Positions 22,801 to 34,501 of a DNA stretch of 64,000 bases are shown piece after piece. Below the pieces are notes generated by a model. That model was given only the letters and a program-made list of their open reading frames with translations, was not told the origin of the DNA and did no database searches. Numbering within the stretch: the stretch's first letter is position 1; the number at the start of each line of letters is the position of its first letter. A program made the translations under genes and the position numbers. Source of the stretch: Combretum micranthum (taxonomy: Eukaryota; Streptophyta; Magnoliopsida; Myrtales; Combretaceae); assembly GCA_024138025.1 (NCBI GenBank), contig JAMXBD010000572.1, positions 186,001-250,000 of the forward strand, written 5' to 3'.

Positions 22801-24371
22801 CAAGATATGAAAACTCTTTCACTGGACACTGGTATGAACCACATGTTCAGGAACTTGGAAGTACAAGGATAGACTCCTTGACAGATAGGGTGCAGTCACT
22901 ATCACATACCAAGGTAAATGACACCCTCTTGTTTTTCTTGTGAAATGAAAATTTGTAATAGTACATATTGGAAACTCAGTGAACCAGATGCATTCATAAA
23001 GTTCCTTTCATGTTTTTCATTGCTGCTTTATGATTATGCATAGCACTTTGATGCAATTTGTCTCCCTTTAAGGTTTGACTACAGTTTTCTTTTCAATTAC
23101 ATTCATGAGAGTTCTGGCCACATTTTCTATTATGTAAGCATTTTGTTATCTTTATATACAAAAAATTATGGTCTCTGCCTTGTTGGTTATGATGGCTTAA
23201 ATTTTTTCCTGTGCTCTTTTGGAATGATATGGAGTTGTTCTTGCTATTGATACTGTTTTTTATGTGCGATGACAGTAAAGTTGATCCCAACAAATATTAT
23301 TTTAGCAATTTAAGTGGGATTCTTCATGGGGTTAATAAATGGTATTGCGATGGGATTTGTTAAATAATAAATCTAATAGCCCACATCAAATCTACAAGTT
23401 TAAACTTTTAGATTAGATGATTGTGGTTCTAACTTTAACATGATATTAGAGGAAGAGGTTAAGGTTTCGAATCTCTGCGCATTCATTATAACCTCTTTAA
23501 AGAAATTAAGTTATCCACTTGATGGGTCTCAGTCAAAATCAAAGTCTAGTCCACAAGTGAAGAGGAGTGTTAAATAATAAATATAATAGCCTACACTATA
23601 TCTACAAGCTTAAGCTTTTAGATTGGCTGATTGTGGTGTTAACCTTAACAGGATTGTGGGAGAACTTGCTTTTTATTCATGATAATCTCCCCAAAGTTTG
23701 TCCAAGGATTCCTAGTAAAAGCTCTTTTTACTTGTTGCTTTCTGCATGGTGCTTAAGTTGGTTTTCAAGGACCTATTAGTTGTAGCAATACATTTTTATG
23801 AGGTCTGCAAAATGAGCTTGTCAGATCGTGCTTCTTGGGATAAATGTTCTAGTTATAGTTATGGATCTGATGATATCCAAAAAAGTTGAGATCTGATGTA
23901 GTAGAATTTGGAATGTGGTGTTTATAAACAGTAAATATAATCTTTGAAGAATTGGCATATTGCACTTTGGACTCTCTTTAACTTTCATTTTTGTGTACTA
24001 GTACTTACCTCTTAACTTTAAAAAATGGACCTTGACCCTTTTGTTGGAATAATAATACTAATAAAAATGTAAAGAAGATTGATGTATGCCAATAAACCAA
24101 CAAAAGGGGTCAAGGTTCATATTTGAAAGTTAAGAGGTAAACCAAATTTAAAAGTTTGGATAAACTGCAAAATACACCCCTCCATTATTGCTCCATGTGT
24201 GCTTAGTCTTCTTATTACTAAAACTGGGTGTTTAAACCTCTAATATTTAGAGGCCAAGAAAAACCTCTAATATTGAAAAATATGCTTTAAGGCCTTTATG
24301 TGACCATTTTCAGATTATTAAAATAATTAAAAAATATAAGTAAGAGTAATTATTGTACAGCACTTAGAGCT

Positions 24372-24416
<45 letters not shown>

Positions 24417-27400
24417 AAAAAAAAGGGAAACGGGAGTTATCCTTATTATTGATTTTACATGTTTCTTTTTTAATTTTCGAAAATCCTTTTGTTGATTTTT
24501 TAACGGTATTTAGGGGTTTGAAAGCACTTCTTTTTTTTTTTTTTATTTATTTATAGATAGGGGGTTTAGACAGTCATTTTCCAATAGTAAGGCATTAAAG
24601 TGCTCTTAAAGCAACATGAAGGGGTGCATTTGCAATCTGTCCTAAAAATTACTGTATTGATTTAAATTCACCACTAAGCTCACATTTCTTTTTGAAAAAC
24701 AAAAGTACTATGAAAGATTAGAAACAGTACTGTGGAGGATTTGATAAATGTAATATGTTTGTTTGGGCTTTGAAAATTCAAAACTATTGCTCGTATTAAA
24801 AGTATAAGGGCATCTGGTAGCAAGGATTTTGTTCTGATTGTTGCACTCAAACTGTTGAAAAATGTGGAAGCCAGCAATCGTTGTTGTCTTAGGTGCATAT
24901 GTTAACTGTTATGGGCATTTTATTATTAATGAATGAAAGAACTATGTTCTCGGTAAGTTCCAAATCCTGGAGCACAATGCAATGCTCTGCTAATATAAAT
25001 GGTTAAACCTGTGGTGTTTTTCAACAATCAACAATCATAGCCAGCAATTAATGATTGCTTTATTAGAATGTTTGTGGCTTTTCCTTTTCATTTTATTGTT
25101 CATGTTGGTGCTGTCTTTTCTCCTTGGTATCTTAATGTGCTCTTGCTAGATTTATGCTCCTAGTTCTATGAACAATTGAACTCAAAATCGGAAAGCATAC
25201 TAATAAGTCTTGTGGTCAAATCATGGGTGTTAATCTAATGTAGCTAGCAAGCAATGATTGTTTTGTTGTAATCTGACTTCTCTTCTTTTTATTGTGATAA
25301 TTCTTATTGGTGCTGCCTTATTACTTCAGGACATGCTTTGCAATAATTATGATTCTAGATTGTAGTATGCTTTATTCTTTAAATACTTCTCTATCACCTG
25401 TTCCTGCTTCTCAACAGTTTGACAATTTTTTCAATAATTTTATCATGTATGGTGATTAGTAAGGAACCAATTATGGATAAAACTGTGGGGACTGGAAGTG
25501 TCAGTTTTTGGTAATTCTGAGATTATATGCTTGTAGCATGTTATAGCTATATATTGCTTCGACCAATTTTGCTTCTTTTGACAATATCTTCAGGTTCCAA
25601 ATGCAGTAGAACTAGATGGATTGGTATTGGGTAATTGGAAATCACAAGGTACTGGGAGCGAAATATCTGTTGTAATCGACCATGAAGTAGTATTCCCAGT
25701 GGTCCATGTTGGAACTCATTGCTTTAAGTGGATTGCTGTGCAAAATCCAAGCAGACATCCAGCCATAATGCAGCTCATTTTGAATTCTGGAGAAATAATT
25801 GATGAGTGTAGAGAGGCAGTTGATCCAGTGCAGCCCATTTTATATGGTACTTCAATCCCAGGAAAAAATTCTATACCATTTCGTTATGGATTTTCAGTTG
25901 CAAAAGGTGCTCGGACAGAGGCCTATGTTGATCCATATTCTAGTGCATATATCGGACCAATAATTTTTCACCCTTCAGATCAATGCAGATGGAGAAGTTC
26001 AGCTTTTATAAGGAACAACCTTACTGGTGTGGAATGGTTATCTTTGCATGGATTTGGAGGGTCACTTTCTCTTGCAGTGCTCGAGGGTTCTGACCCAGTT
26101 CACAGTATAGATTTTCACTTAAAAGTTCCCAGTTTTGTCAATTTTTCTCATCCAACCATGACATCTGATAAGGAAAAGATTCTTTTGAATGTTTCAAGCC
26201 TTTGATGAAAGAGTTGCATGTGAAGAACACTGGGAATTTATCTCTTGAGGTACAAAGGATCAAAATATCTGGGATGGATTGTGGGTTGAAAGGTTTTTTG
26301 GTGCAAAACTGTGCAGTATTGGCACTTGAACCTGGAGAGTCAACTAAGCTTCTGATATCTTACAAGAGTGACTTTGCATCCGGTGGGGTTTATGCTGACC
26401 TTGAGCTGGCTTTGGCATCTGGCATTCTTGTAATACCAATGAAAGCAACCATTCAACCTTATATGCTTGAATTGTGCAAGAAATCCATGTGTTGCATGCG
26501 TGGAAGGACCTTGTTTTTCTCAGCTCTTCTAATTTTTGTCTTTCTGCTGCTTGTATCCTATTTTTTCCCTCAAGCAATACCCTTGGCTTCTTGGAAATGC
26601 CATTACATGGGAGAAGTAGATGCTATTACTACAAAGCAAACTGCCAGAAAGTCATCTAACATCCCACGGAACAAAAAGAATTCAAAGTTCCCTATCTCAG
26701 CCAAGATAGGTTGTTTTCCAAGTGAAAATGATACTTCAATTGGTTCTGCTGGATATAAAGACAAAGCTACGACCGAAGGATGTGGGATGGATGATTTACA
26801 TATACAGCCATGTCTTGAAACTCCTGACAAGTCTGGTTTGGATGATGCGGAGCAAGAAAGAAGCTTGACATGTTCCTCTCCGCTGCCAAACTTGGAAGCG
26901 GCTGAGGTTTGTCATACAGAAGCTTCCCAGCCAGTTAATCTCACAATAAGGATAGGAAAAGAAAAGGGAAGGAGGCGTAGAAAGAGAAGAGGTGGTGGTG
27001 CTGCATTGACTGGGCTTGTTGAAGTGTCTAGCAGTCATAGTGGTAATTCGACACCTTCATCACCTTTATCTCCCATCTTATCGGTGACACCTAAGAAGAT
27101 ATGGTATCTCCCTCCAGAAGACAGTGAACATGCTGAAGCGAATCAGCTGTCTTCACAATTGCCAGGACCAACTTATGGATAAAGGTCAAAATCCAGAGCT
27201 TGTTTCAAAAGTCAAGTTATCGGTTCCTGTCGATCACCAGATCAAGGCCACTGCATTACCATCTAAAGAGCAGCCTAAATCTTCTGAAAAATCTTCTAAG
27301 AATCCTGTGCTGGTGTCATCTCCCACTTTTCCTCTGTTGAAGGTCCTGACCCCTTTCCTCTCTCTCCCCTTCTCCTTTACCGGTCTTAAGTGCTCACATT

Positions 27401-27649
27401 GCACCCCGTGCTCGTGCTCCTGGTTCAAAACTCGACAGCAAACAGCCTGTACAATCAAAAGAGAAGGAAAAATTTGAGAAAGAATTTACTTATGATATAT
27501 GGGGTGACCATCTCTCTAGCTTAGTGAATAGGTCGAAAGATGACTCTAATGCGTTTAATGACAGTTCTGTCAGTTTCTTTTCAAAAGGCCCTCAGACATT
27601 GTTGACAAAAGCCCCACCAGAAAATGCAAATTTTCAACAAGGTGGCTAA
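19878..27649 (+). CDS. TMEM131-like transmembrane protein gene, three exons, reading frame disrupted
   Basis: A host gene for the plant homologue of TMEM131, a single-pass protein of the secretory pathway. In animals the lumenal PapD-like domain recruits procollagen and the tail binds a TRAPP component. The plant role is not known to me. Exon 1 holds MFCQ and two bases of an Arg codon, exon 2 the lumenal half, exon 3 the rest plus membrane segment and tail. The exon 1-2 join gives MFCQRGSSYTTWK followed by a hydrophobic signal segment (LCVIVLLSCISFSG). Both introns are GT-AG and keep phase. Exon 2 has a net in-frame pair of insertions that creates a stop at 22659. Exon 3 needs three frame changes (near 26190, 27170 and 27335). 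The gene is therefore either a pseudogene or a functional gene with consensus errors. It ends at the TAA at 27647-27649. Confidence 0.75.
19892..21058 (+). other. Intron 1 of the TMEM131-like gene
   Basis: 1,167 bp, GT-AG, T-rich. A second acceptor-like site, TATGCAG|GGGATGATCT at about 20872-20878, resembles the used site GATGCAG|GGGATCATCT at 21058. This suggests a local duplication and possible alternative splicing. A (CT)n tract lies near 20372-20393. Confidence 0.6.
21059..22913 (+). CDS. TMEM131-like gene, exon 2: signal segment and lumenal PapD-like domain
   Basis: The frame is open from 21059 to 22658. After the signal region and GPCF, a serine-rich stretch leads to the conserved domain at about 21711-22020. 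This contains EIIPPVLDWGETSIYVPSF, the FFPCNF and EPGEVASICFVFLP blocks, and IESFGVQPLFG, which I recognise as the TMEM131 N-terminal PapD-like domain. The frame breaks at 22620-22670. An extra C in the CCCC run near 22631 and an extra AG near 22660 add three bases in total. A TAG therefore appears at 22659-22661 while the downstream frame (MPDISGDCK...LSHTK) continues to the donor at 22914. Two compensating insertions in a 40-base stretch are unusual. Confidence 0.75.
23358..23650 (+). mobile_element. TRIM (terminal-repeat retrotransposon in miniature), 293 bp, complete
   Basis: Two 83-bp direct terminal repeats, 23358-23440 and 23568-23650, start TGTTAAATAATAAAT and end TTAACA. The first is followed at once by TGATATTAGAGGAAG, a mutated copy of the initiator-tRNA-Met primer site TGGTATCAGAG. 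The second is preceded by the purine tract GTGAAGAGGAG. A perfect 5-bp duplication GGATT flanks the unit (23353-23357 and 23651-23655). The 127-bp interior codes for nothing, so mobilisation would have depended on proteins from another element. It inserted in the gene's transcriptional orientation. Confidence 0.9.
24007..24138. repeat. Foldback repeat in intron 2
   Basis: Arms of about 41 bp (24007-24047 and 24098-24138) are inverted copies: ACCTCTTAACTTT and CCTTGACCCCTTTTGTTGG on one side, their complements on the other. A 50-base spacer separates them. It is MITE-like, but no target duplication is clear. Confidence 0.7.
24371..24412 (+). repeat. (CA)n followed by poly(A)
   Basis: A short CA run passes into about 30 A residues. 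It may be the tail of a retroposed sequence or simple-repeat expansion. No SINE or LINE body can be identified next to it. Confidence 0.8.
25594..27649 (+). CDS. TMEM131-like gene, exon 3: lumenal C-half, membrane segment, cytosolic tail
   Basis: The first part (25594-26205) continues the lumenal beta-rich region (GTHCFKWIAVQNPSRHPAIMQL). After a frame change near 26190 the product resumes with LMKELHVKNTG and runs to a hydrophobic membrane segment, LFFSALLIFVFLLLVSYFF (about 26511-26570). A tail follows with the basic patch GRRRRKRRGGG (about 26968-27000) and serine/proline-rich sequence. The frame changes again near 27170 and near 27335. The last frame ends with the conserved tail motif EFTYDIWGDH (27482-27511) and the stop at 27647. 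Conserved motifs on both sides of every break show that the breaks are small indels rather than wrong exon calls. Confidence 0.7.
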
Positions 27650-29794
27650 TAATAGTAATGAAATTTGATGTTAAATACTCTTTTCTTGGTTTTTGTCTTC
27701 TTTGCCTCATTCGCCTTTTCTCATCTGCTAATCCTATTCTCCGGAAAGACGTTTTGCAAAATGGAACAATAGCAATATTAAATTGTAGACATTACCTTAA
27801 AAGTTAAGGTATAAGAATTATCAAGACTTCTGGGACACCACTTGTAATTTGATACTTCGTCTAGGCCTATCTTGAGCTAACTTCCGATGCTGCTAATCAT
27901 CTGAATCATATGGGTTTGCAACATCGATAACGGATACTACATCTCTGGTGGTCCCAACCTTATTTGCACTTTCATCCCCATATGGTACTCTCAAAAGATA
28001 CGCTACTGTGACCGCACATTAAGCCTTTGATAATCCGTCAGCATCTTTGAAATCCCTCCAACTTGTGACAACTTAAATCAACTGTTTATCGGGCATTCTT
28101 CTCACTGCATCTTCTTGTAAATTCTTTATATTAATCAGTAAGCTGCTCGAACTTAAGTTAGATTGAAACGGCTTAACTTGAATTCGATTGATAAATGATC
28201 CAAATTTGAGCTCAAAAAAAACTTATTTATTTAAATGACTTGAGCTTGTCCTCCACATGAGTAGGCTCATTTAGATTCTTGAATGAGCTCACTAGTAGTT
28301 TTATAAATAAACTTGTTAGTAGATTTGTGAATTTGATGATATAAATATATAATTAAAATTGAAGTTACTTTCTATTTAGAAGATATTTATATATTATATT
28401 AAGTCAAGACTCATATATATATATTATATGTCAATAATGATCAATCATTAGAAAAGAATTAAATCAATCTATAGATTGACATGAGAAAATTGACAAATGA
28501 AGAGTTGGAGAATAGAGATGCACCTATAAATAGGTACATCTCTTTCACAGTCAAAATGTCTCATGTAAGGAATGCCATTGATTCCCTTAGAAAAAATGAA
28601 ACTCACCTTATTGCGGAACAAAATCTCATAAAAGGGATAAAATAGTCTCATTTAAAGGATATGAATAAAAAGGAAAAAAAAATCTACTAATAGAATGAGA
28701 TTATTCAATCTAGATGCGACTTGCAATGATAGAAATATGAGGTTGATATGGTAGTATATACCTAGGGAGGGATGCATGATGTTACACTTGAGGGCCAATG
28801 AATTTCTTTCCCATGTCAATTTGAATTTATCCATATTAAAATTCATTTAATTTTGTAATTATACTACATGTTATGAGATTTGTTTATTTGTTTATATGAA
28901 ATGGACCAATGGAAAAAAAAAAAAAACATAACACATGAAATATAATTATATATTCTTGATTAGATAATATTTTATTTTTTTCCATGGATGTTTAGAAATT
29001 CACTAAAATAAGATATAAAAAATTTATTTTATAGCAAGTTCATTTTATTGGAAGCCATAAGAGGGACTCATTATTTGTATGAGACGATTCATGATAATTA
29101 TCTATATTTATATAACATTTCTTTATAAAAGTAAAGATGATTGGAGAACTAAAATTCTTCATCGAAATGATCAATGAAATTTTTTTCTCCATTTACATTT
29201 CTACACATGGTTGCATTTGTACGGCCCTTAAAGAATGATTGATTTTCTAATTACTGTTTGAAACATTTTTTGTTGTATTTTTCACACCAATAACGTTTTT
29301 TTTATTGGAAATGTAAAAAACAAAATACATAATACAGTAAAATACATTATACATATGATAAAAATTATTGGATGACTTGTAAACATTTAAAACATTAAGT
29401 AAATAAAGTGTTTAAAAGAAATGTTTTTATAATATATGAGGTTTTTTATTATTAATATTTTAAAAATTATATTGTTTCAAAAAAAAACATAATAAACTTT
29501 TTGAAAGACTAACTAATTCGACACTAATAATAATTTAGGGATTAAGGCCCCTTAGACTTTGGTAAATTGGTCCATAATATTTAATAATATCTAGCAAACC
29601 ATTACAAGTATATAGTACAAAAAAATTATCTAGACAATATTTATTTTTTATCATAATAATTAATTTTTTTCATTAATTATTAAGTAATTTTATAAAAAAT
29701 TATGTTCATATGTATATAAAACTAGTACATAATTAGAAGGAAAAAAATATAAAAAGAAACAAGTTATTAAAAATATGTAAATAAATGCACTTGG
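27650..29794. other. Intergenic region downstream of the TMEM131-like gene
   Basis: AT-rich with no credible gene. A stretch near 28140-28330 has repeated GAGCT and AAGCTC-type words resembling decayed DNA-transposon ends, but no boundaries can be set. Confidence 0.35.
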
Positions 29795-29880
29795 AAATTT
29801 GAGAGGCTGTTTACAAGATTCGATCCCATGACATGTGAAATGCAATAGAAGCATTGTATCGCTAAGCCATTACGCTGGAT
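29795..29880 (-). mobile_element. Possible SINE head (tRNA-like)
   Basis: On the minus strand, AGCGTAATGGCTTAGCGATA resembles a box A region and GGGATCGAATC a box B region, at tRNA-like spacing. The cloverleaf is not intact, so it is more likely a SINE relic than a tRNA gene. Ends and target duplication are not resolved. Confidence 0.3.
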
Positions 29881-30130
29881 ATGTTTATCATGTTATATAA
29901 TTTTTATTATTTTACATCATCCCTATTTATTTTACCATTACTATGTACACAAATTCTTGGTGGGGCCGAGGCTCCTCCTGGCCCCGTATTTCCGTCCCTG
30001 TATATACCCATCTAGTATCAATTGTGGTGGATTTGTGAAATCTAAAATCAATAGTGATGGATTTACAAATTTGTGGTGTCAAACGCGAGAAAGATATTTA
30101 GTAAAGAGGGGCGGTTGCGTGACATGTTAT

Positions 30131-33100
30131 TGTCACGCCCCGGAGGTACCCTAAACGTGGCAGTCCGCACATAATATCAAGGCTTAAGAAGGACTACCTT
30201 AGTCATGCGAAAGCCTTAGTATTATATGTAAGGAGTCTAACACGGTAATAGGAGACGCTTTTGGGAAGCATAGTTTAAGCAAGTAAATATAAACATACAA
30301 GAATTCAGAAATAAAGTATTATATCACAAATAACCAAAGGTCTGTTACATAAATTTTTAGGGGCATACCCTGCTAATTCCAAGGATCGAGATAACTTCAT
30401 AAAATCCAAATTAAAGATTTCAAAGGAATTCTAATCTAAGTCTTCGAGTAGATTTCTCCAAAAGCTTCAACATAAACGTATACGGGTACTGGAAGACCTC
30501 GGGTGCAAAAATGGGTGTTCTTGAGAATACAATTATCTATAGGGGTGTAAGCTTATGGGCTTAGTGAGTAAATCCCAAAATTCATACTCGAAGTAAATTA
30601 TCAATCAAGTTTATTATGCAAACGTATGAAATGCAACAACCACGTGAGCATACAAAACATATGACTTTCCGGGAGTCATATGTTGAATGAATTTACGCCC
30701 TTCATTCGGGGTTGGGGATTCAGGCCAATTACAGCACAACTTTTGAAAATACTTTTAGATCTTACCGGCCCTATACGCCATCAAAAACATGTAGTTATTA
30801 CAGGCTCCTACTAGCCACCAATTTTGTAGTTCTTACCGGCTCCTACTCACCACTTACATGATATACGGTTATGTCTACCATCCACTATTATACACTTGTC
30901 CCACCAATTGTATAGTAGTGAATGCAATGTGACTCAACATATGAAGTGCATGAATAATTTCTTTAATTAAAGTCTAGTAGTTACATTTAACTTCTTTCAA
31001 GTGATCAACCAATTTCAAACAATTCAAGGCATTAATATACATACAACTTTATTACAATCAAATCGGGTTTCGATATACTTAGTCTCCCTTCATCATATTA
31101 GCATACACTTCTTTTTATTCTTGCTTAGAACCTAGTGCAACTAATTTACAAGCACAATCAAGAGTATGTGAAAAATTAATGGGAAGTAACTCACTCGGCC
31201 ATGATGACACCATTCTTGAATTGGATGGGTCGTTCGGAAATTCCACTTAATCGTAGTAATCCTCGGTACGCACAATCCTCCTCGTGATTATCTAATCAAA
31301 AAAATACCCAAAATGAGTATTTCATAAAAATTCTATTCTTGAAGATTCTAATCTTTTCTTAAAATCGTAGAAAAATCGTATAAGGGGAAATTCCAACTTA
31401 AAATGGCCATAACTGCTCATTTTAACTCGGAATTTCACGTATAATATACCGTTTCCTACCTACTCGGAAAGATCTACGTATTTCTAAACTTATTTTCATA
31501 AAACTAAGTCGTTTGGGTTTCGAAAAGACGGCGTTCAGATTTGCCACGAATTTTGCAAACATTTGTTTTCCTTCATGTAAACAAACTCTTTAGAAAAGAT
31601 AAATATTTCAATTGTTTTGTAAACTTTTGAAAGGTATATATTTATATGTAATGACTCACAACAATGTATGAAGTAAATGGAGTTGTCTCAACTTATAAAA
31701 TAAGGTTTTAAAAGACTTTGAACTTTGAGATTCTATTGAATATTTATTTTACTTTTTCAAGATCTTTTAGTTATTCAAGATGAATATTCTATTTCTAAAT
31801 GAAATCTTTTGTAATTATTTGATTTCTTAAAATGTGGTTTATTTTCTAAACTTGGATTTCAAAAGTCAAAATGACATTTTTATTTCTTGTAATGATTTCC
31901 AAAAGAAATTCTATTAAAAAATAAGTTCTCATAAAACCTTTTGTTTATGTAAGAAAATCATTCCCATACATGGCCATGGGTTTTTAAGAAATTCATTTCT
32001 TTTAGAAAGAATCTTTAATTCTAGAAAACACTTTCTCATTTATTTTTGTGAGACAAAACATTATGTTCATGATTATGAATCATAAGCTATAGAAATGTAA
32101 AATAATAACTTGAAAGCTTAAGTAAATAATAAGGTAAATCATGTATTGGGACCTTAGCTCCATCAAGGTACCCCGGGACTAAGAAAAGAAGTCCCGAAAA
32201 GAAAAGAATTGTTTTGACTTGATGAGGACAAGTCTAAGACTAGAATGACTAGTCTTAAAATCTACTTAAATTTAAATAACTTGAAATTGAGTAAATAAAT
32301 TGCATGAAAGATAAATAAATTGTAAGACAATGAGCTTATATGCTCTAAATAATATATATAGCTAATAGATATATTAGATAGTAAAGAAATAAAGGAATTA
32401 TTAAGAACATAAGGAAATATAAAGAACATAAAGGAACATAAAAGATTGATATTATGAACAAAAACATATGAATCTAATGTTGCTTTCTTACCTTCATGGT
32501 TTTAGAAAACATACACTAAGCTCATACTAAGTAGATGAACATGAAGAATTCTTGAGAATTTCTTACCTAAAGGAAACTAAACTTAAGAAGACTTCTTGAG
32601 AGAACTCTTGAAAGAATTTGAGAGAGATTTTGGTATAGTAACTTTAGAGAAGAAGTGGTGTGAAAGAAGTGAAGGTATGAGGAGGTATTTAAGGAAAATG
32701 TGGGGATAATTTGTGTTAATTAAATAATTGAAAATAAAATAATTAGAGGGATAGAGAGAGAGGGCCGGCGCCAAACATGCATGGAAGAGAGGAAAAATTA
32801 ATTTTTTTGTCTTTTGATTAATTAAAAGTAAGAAATGAAAGATGTGAAGTTGTATTGGAAATGAAAATGTGTAAGAAATAGGTGTATGGCTTGTAAGAAT
32901 AGGTTGTAAAAAAGTAGTATAGAGAATAGTGTAGAATAGTAGAAAATAGTGTAATGTAAAAGTAGACATGATAATTTAATACCGGTAGTAAGAAAATACG
33001 AGTATAAAAGCGATATATGATATTTTTCGTTATCGAAAAATTACGAAATTGATATTTTTGAAAATCTTATATTTTTACGAGTCTAACGGTATATTCGGAA

Positions 33101-33401
33101 TATTTTTCCTATTCCGGGCTTCCGGACACGTTTTTCAAGAATCATGTCCGATCGGGTTCAAGGGACACTTGAAATTCTTCAATCTGATATTTTTATAAAT
33201 CCTATAGCTATTACGAACTATTACAACTAATTTTTCCAACTTCGTTTTCTAGGGCTTGAGAAAACGGCAATGCCGGAGTTAAACGGTTACGGTAACCTAG
33301 GGTTTTGTCTGACTTAAGAATCCGTTTGACTTTCGATTAGGGTTTAGGTCTTTACTTTGGATCCAAAAAAAAAAAAAAGAAAAAAATTTCGGGGATTTAC
33401 A
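30131..33401 (-). mobile_element. Solo LTR, 3,271 bp, of a chromovirus-like family
   Basis: As written the unit starts TGTCACGCCCC and ends GGGGATTTACA. GTTAT flanks it at 30126-30130 and 33402-33406. By comparison with the complete element at 42651-55855, the coding orientation is minus. No gag, pol or primer site is inside, so this is a solo LTR. A single GGCCGGCGCC palindrome (32763-32772) recalls the GC-rich block of the LTR at 42651. Open frames here, including one of 128 codons at 32583-32969, are low-complexity shadows. Confidence 0.9.
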
Positions 33402-33406
33402 GTTAT

Positions 33407-34142
33407 GGTTGTGGAAGAGTATTTATATGGTTGGTTATTGTACCAAAACTCTGGTATTATATTGTATTTTGGAAAAGACACCGTTACATGCTTTACATGT
33501 CACATGTTACAACCTTTTATGAATAATTTTAAAGTGTGAAGGTCAAAAGTGAATGTATAATTTTTAAGCATCATCAATATTTTTTTGTCATTACACACGA
33601 CGGATTCAGACTTGGCAACTTTCACTTCAAAGACGGGGAGATGCTACCAGGTACAAAATTGTTGGTATGTAATCATCAATTAAGGGGGGTTTCCAAATAA
33701 ATATTTGTACACCATTATACATGTGAAAATGAATATCTATATTATACATGTGAAAGCTACCAACCTCTCTATTATTTTAAGTGGAGAAGATAAGATAAAA
33801 ATACATGTGTGTGAAAACTATTTATCCTTAATGAATGAATATACATTTAGTAGATTCAGAGGAAGAAAATTTTTATGAAGAAATCAATCAATTTTTTTTT
33901 TAATTTTGTTTTAAATTGGTTACAATAAAAATGAGGAGACATTTTTATCAAAAAAAGAAATATCAATCAAAGACTTGTATAAAAAATAAATGGCTAAAAA
34001 AAAATTCTTTTGATCGATAATTGGTTGTTCTTTTTACATAAAAAAAGGGAGAGAAATTTTAAAAAGAAAATAGTTGTTAACTTTTAAGTTTACTCTTTGA
34101 TGATAACAAAATTGGAAAGAGAAGAGGTAAAAATATAAGGAG
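33407..34142. other. AT-rich intergenic spacer
   Basis: Old flank of the solo LTR. No gene or named repeat is seen. Confidence 0.4.
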
Positions 34143-34501
34143 AATGTCAAATTTGGTACCTAAACTTTATATAAATATTTAATTTGGTACTTAAATTTTA
34201 GAGTAGCCAATTTAATCTCGATCAATTTTTGTAGCTATTTTTAGAACCTCACTAACACTATTTGCTCTATTTCCTAGGGTAATACAGACAACTTATTAGT
34301 GTTAAATGATATTTGGAGAATTAGCAAAATTCATGATAGACTATATTTTCTTTGCAACAAATAGAGCAAATAGTATTTGAAAGTAGTAAAAATAGTCATA
34401 AAAAGTTTAAGTATGTATTAAATTGTATTAAATTGACTACTTCAAAATTCAAGTACCAAATAGAATATTTGTGTAAAGTTCAGGTGCTAAATTTGACATT
34501 T
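34143..34501. mobile_element. MITE-like near-palindromic element, about 359 bp
   Basis: The left end (AATGTCAAATTTGGTACCTA) and the right end on the opposite strand (AAATGTCAAATTTAGCACCT) match. The similarity continues inward almost to the centre: GTACTTAAATTTTAGAGTAG pairs with GTACTTGAATTTTGAAGTAG, and ATTTGCTCTATTT occurs on both arms. The whole unit could form one long hairpin. I could not identify a convincing target duplication, so the superfamily is open. Confidence 0.65.

Larger units (their letters stand above)
22914..25593 (+). other. Intron 2 of the TMEM131-like gene
   Basis: 2,680 bp, from AAG|GTAAAT to TCTTCAG|GTTCCA. The join AAG|GTT keeps the frame into VPNAVELDG. The intron hosts a TRIM element (23358-23650), a foldback repeat (24007-24138) and a CA/poly(A) tract. 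Remaining sequence is T-rich with no gene. Confidence 0.7.

Noticed and set aside
28469..28846. Two adjacent 60-codon minus-strand frames
   Set aside because: No domain, no codon bias, AT-rich; frames of this length are expected by chance.
32583..32969. 128-codon minus-strand frame
   Set aside because: Low-complexity leucine/serine/phenylalanine-rich translation of AT-rich LTR sequence, without domain; a similar shadow appears at 42116-42421.
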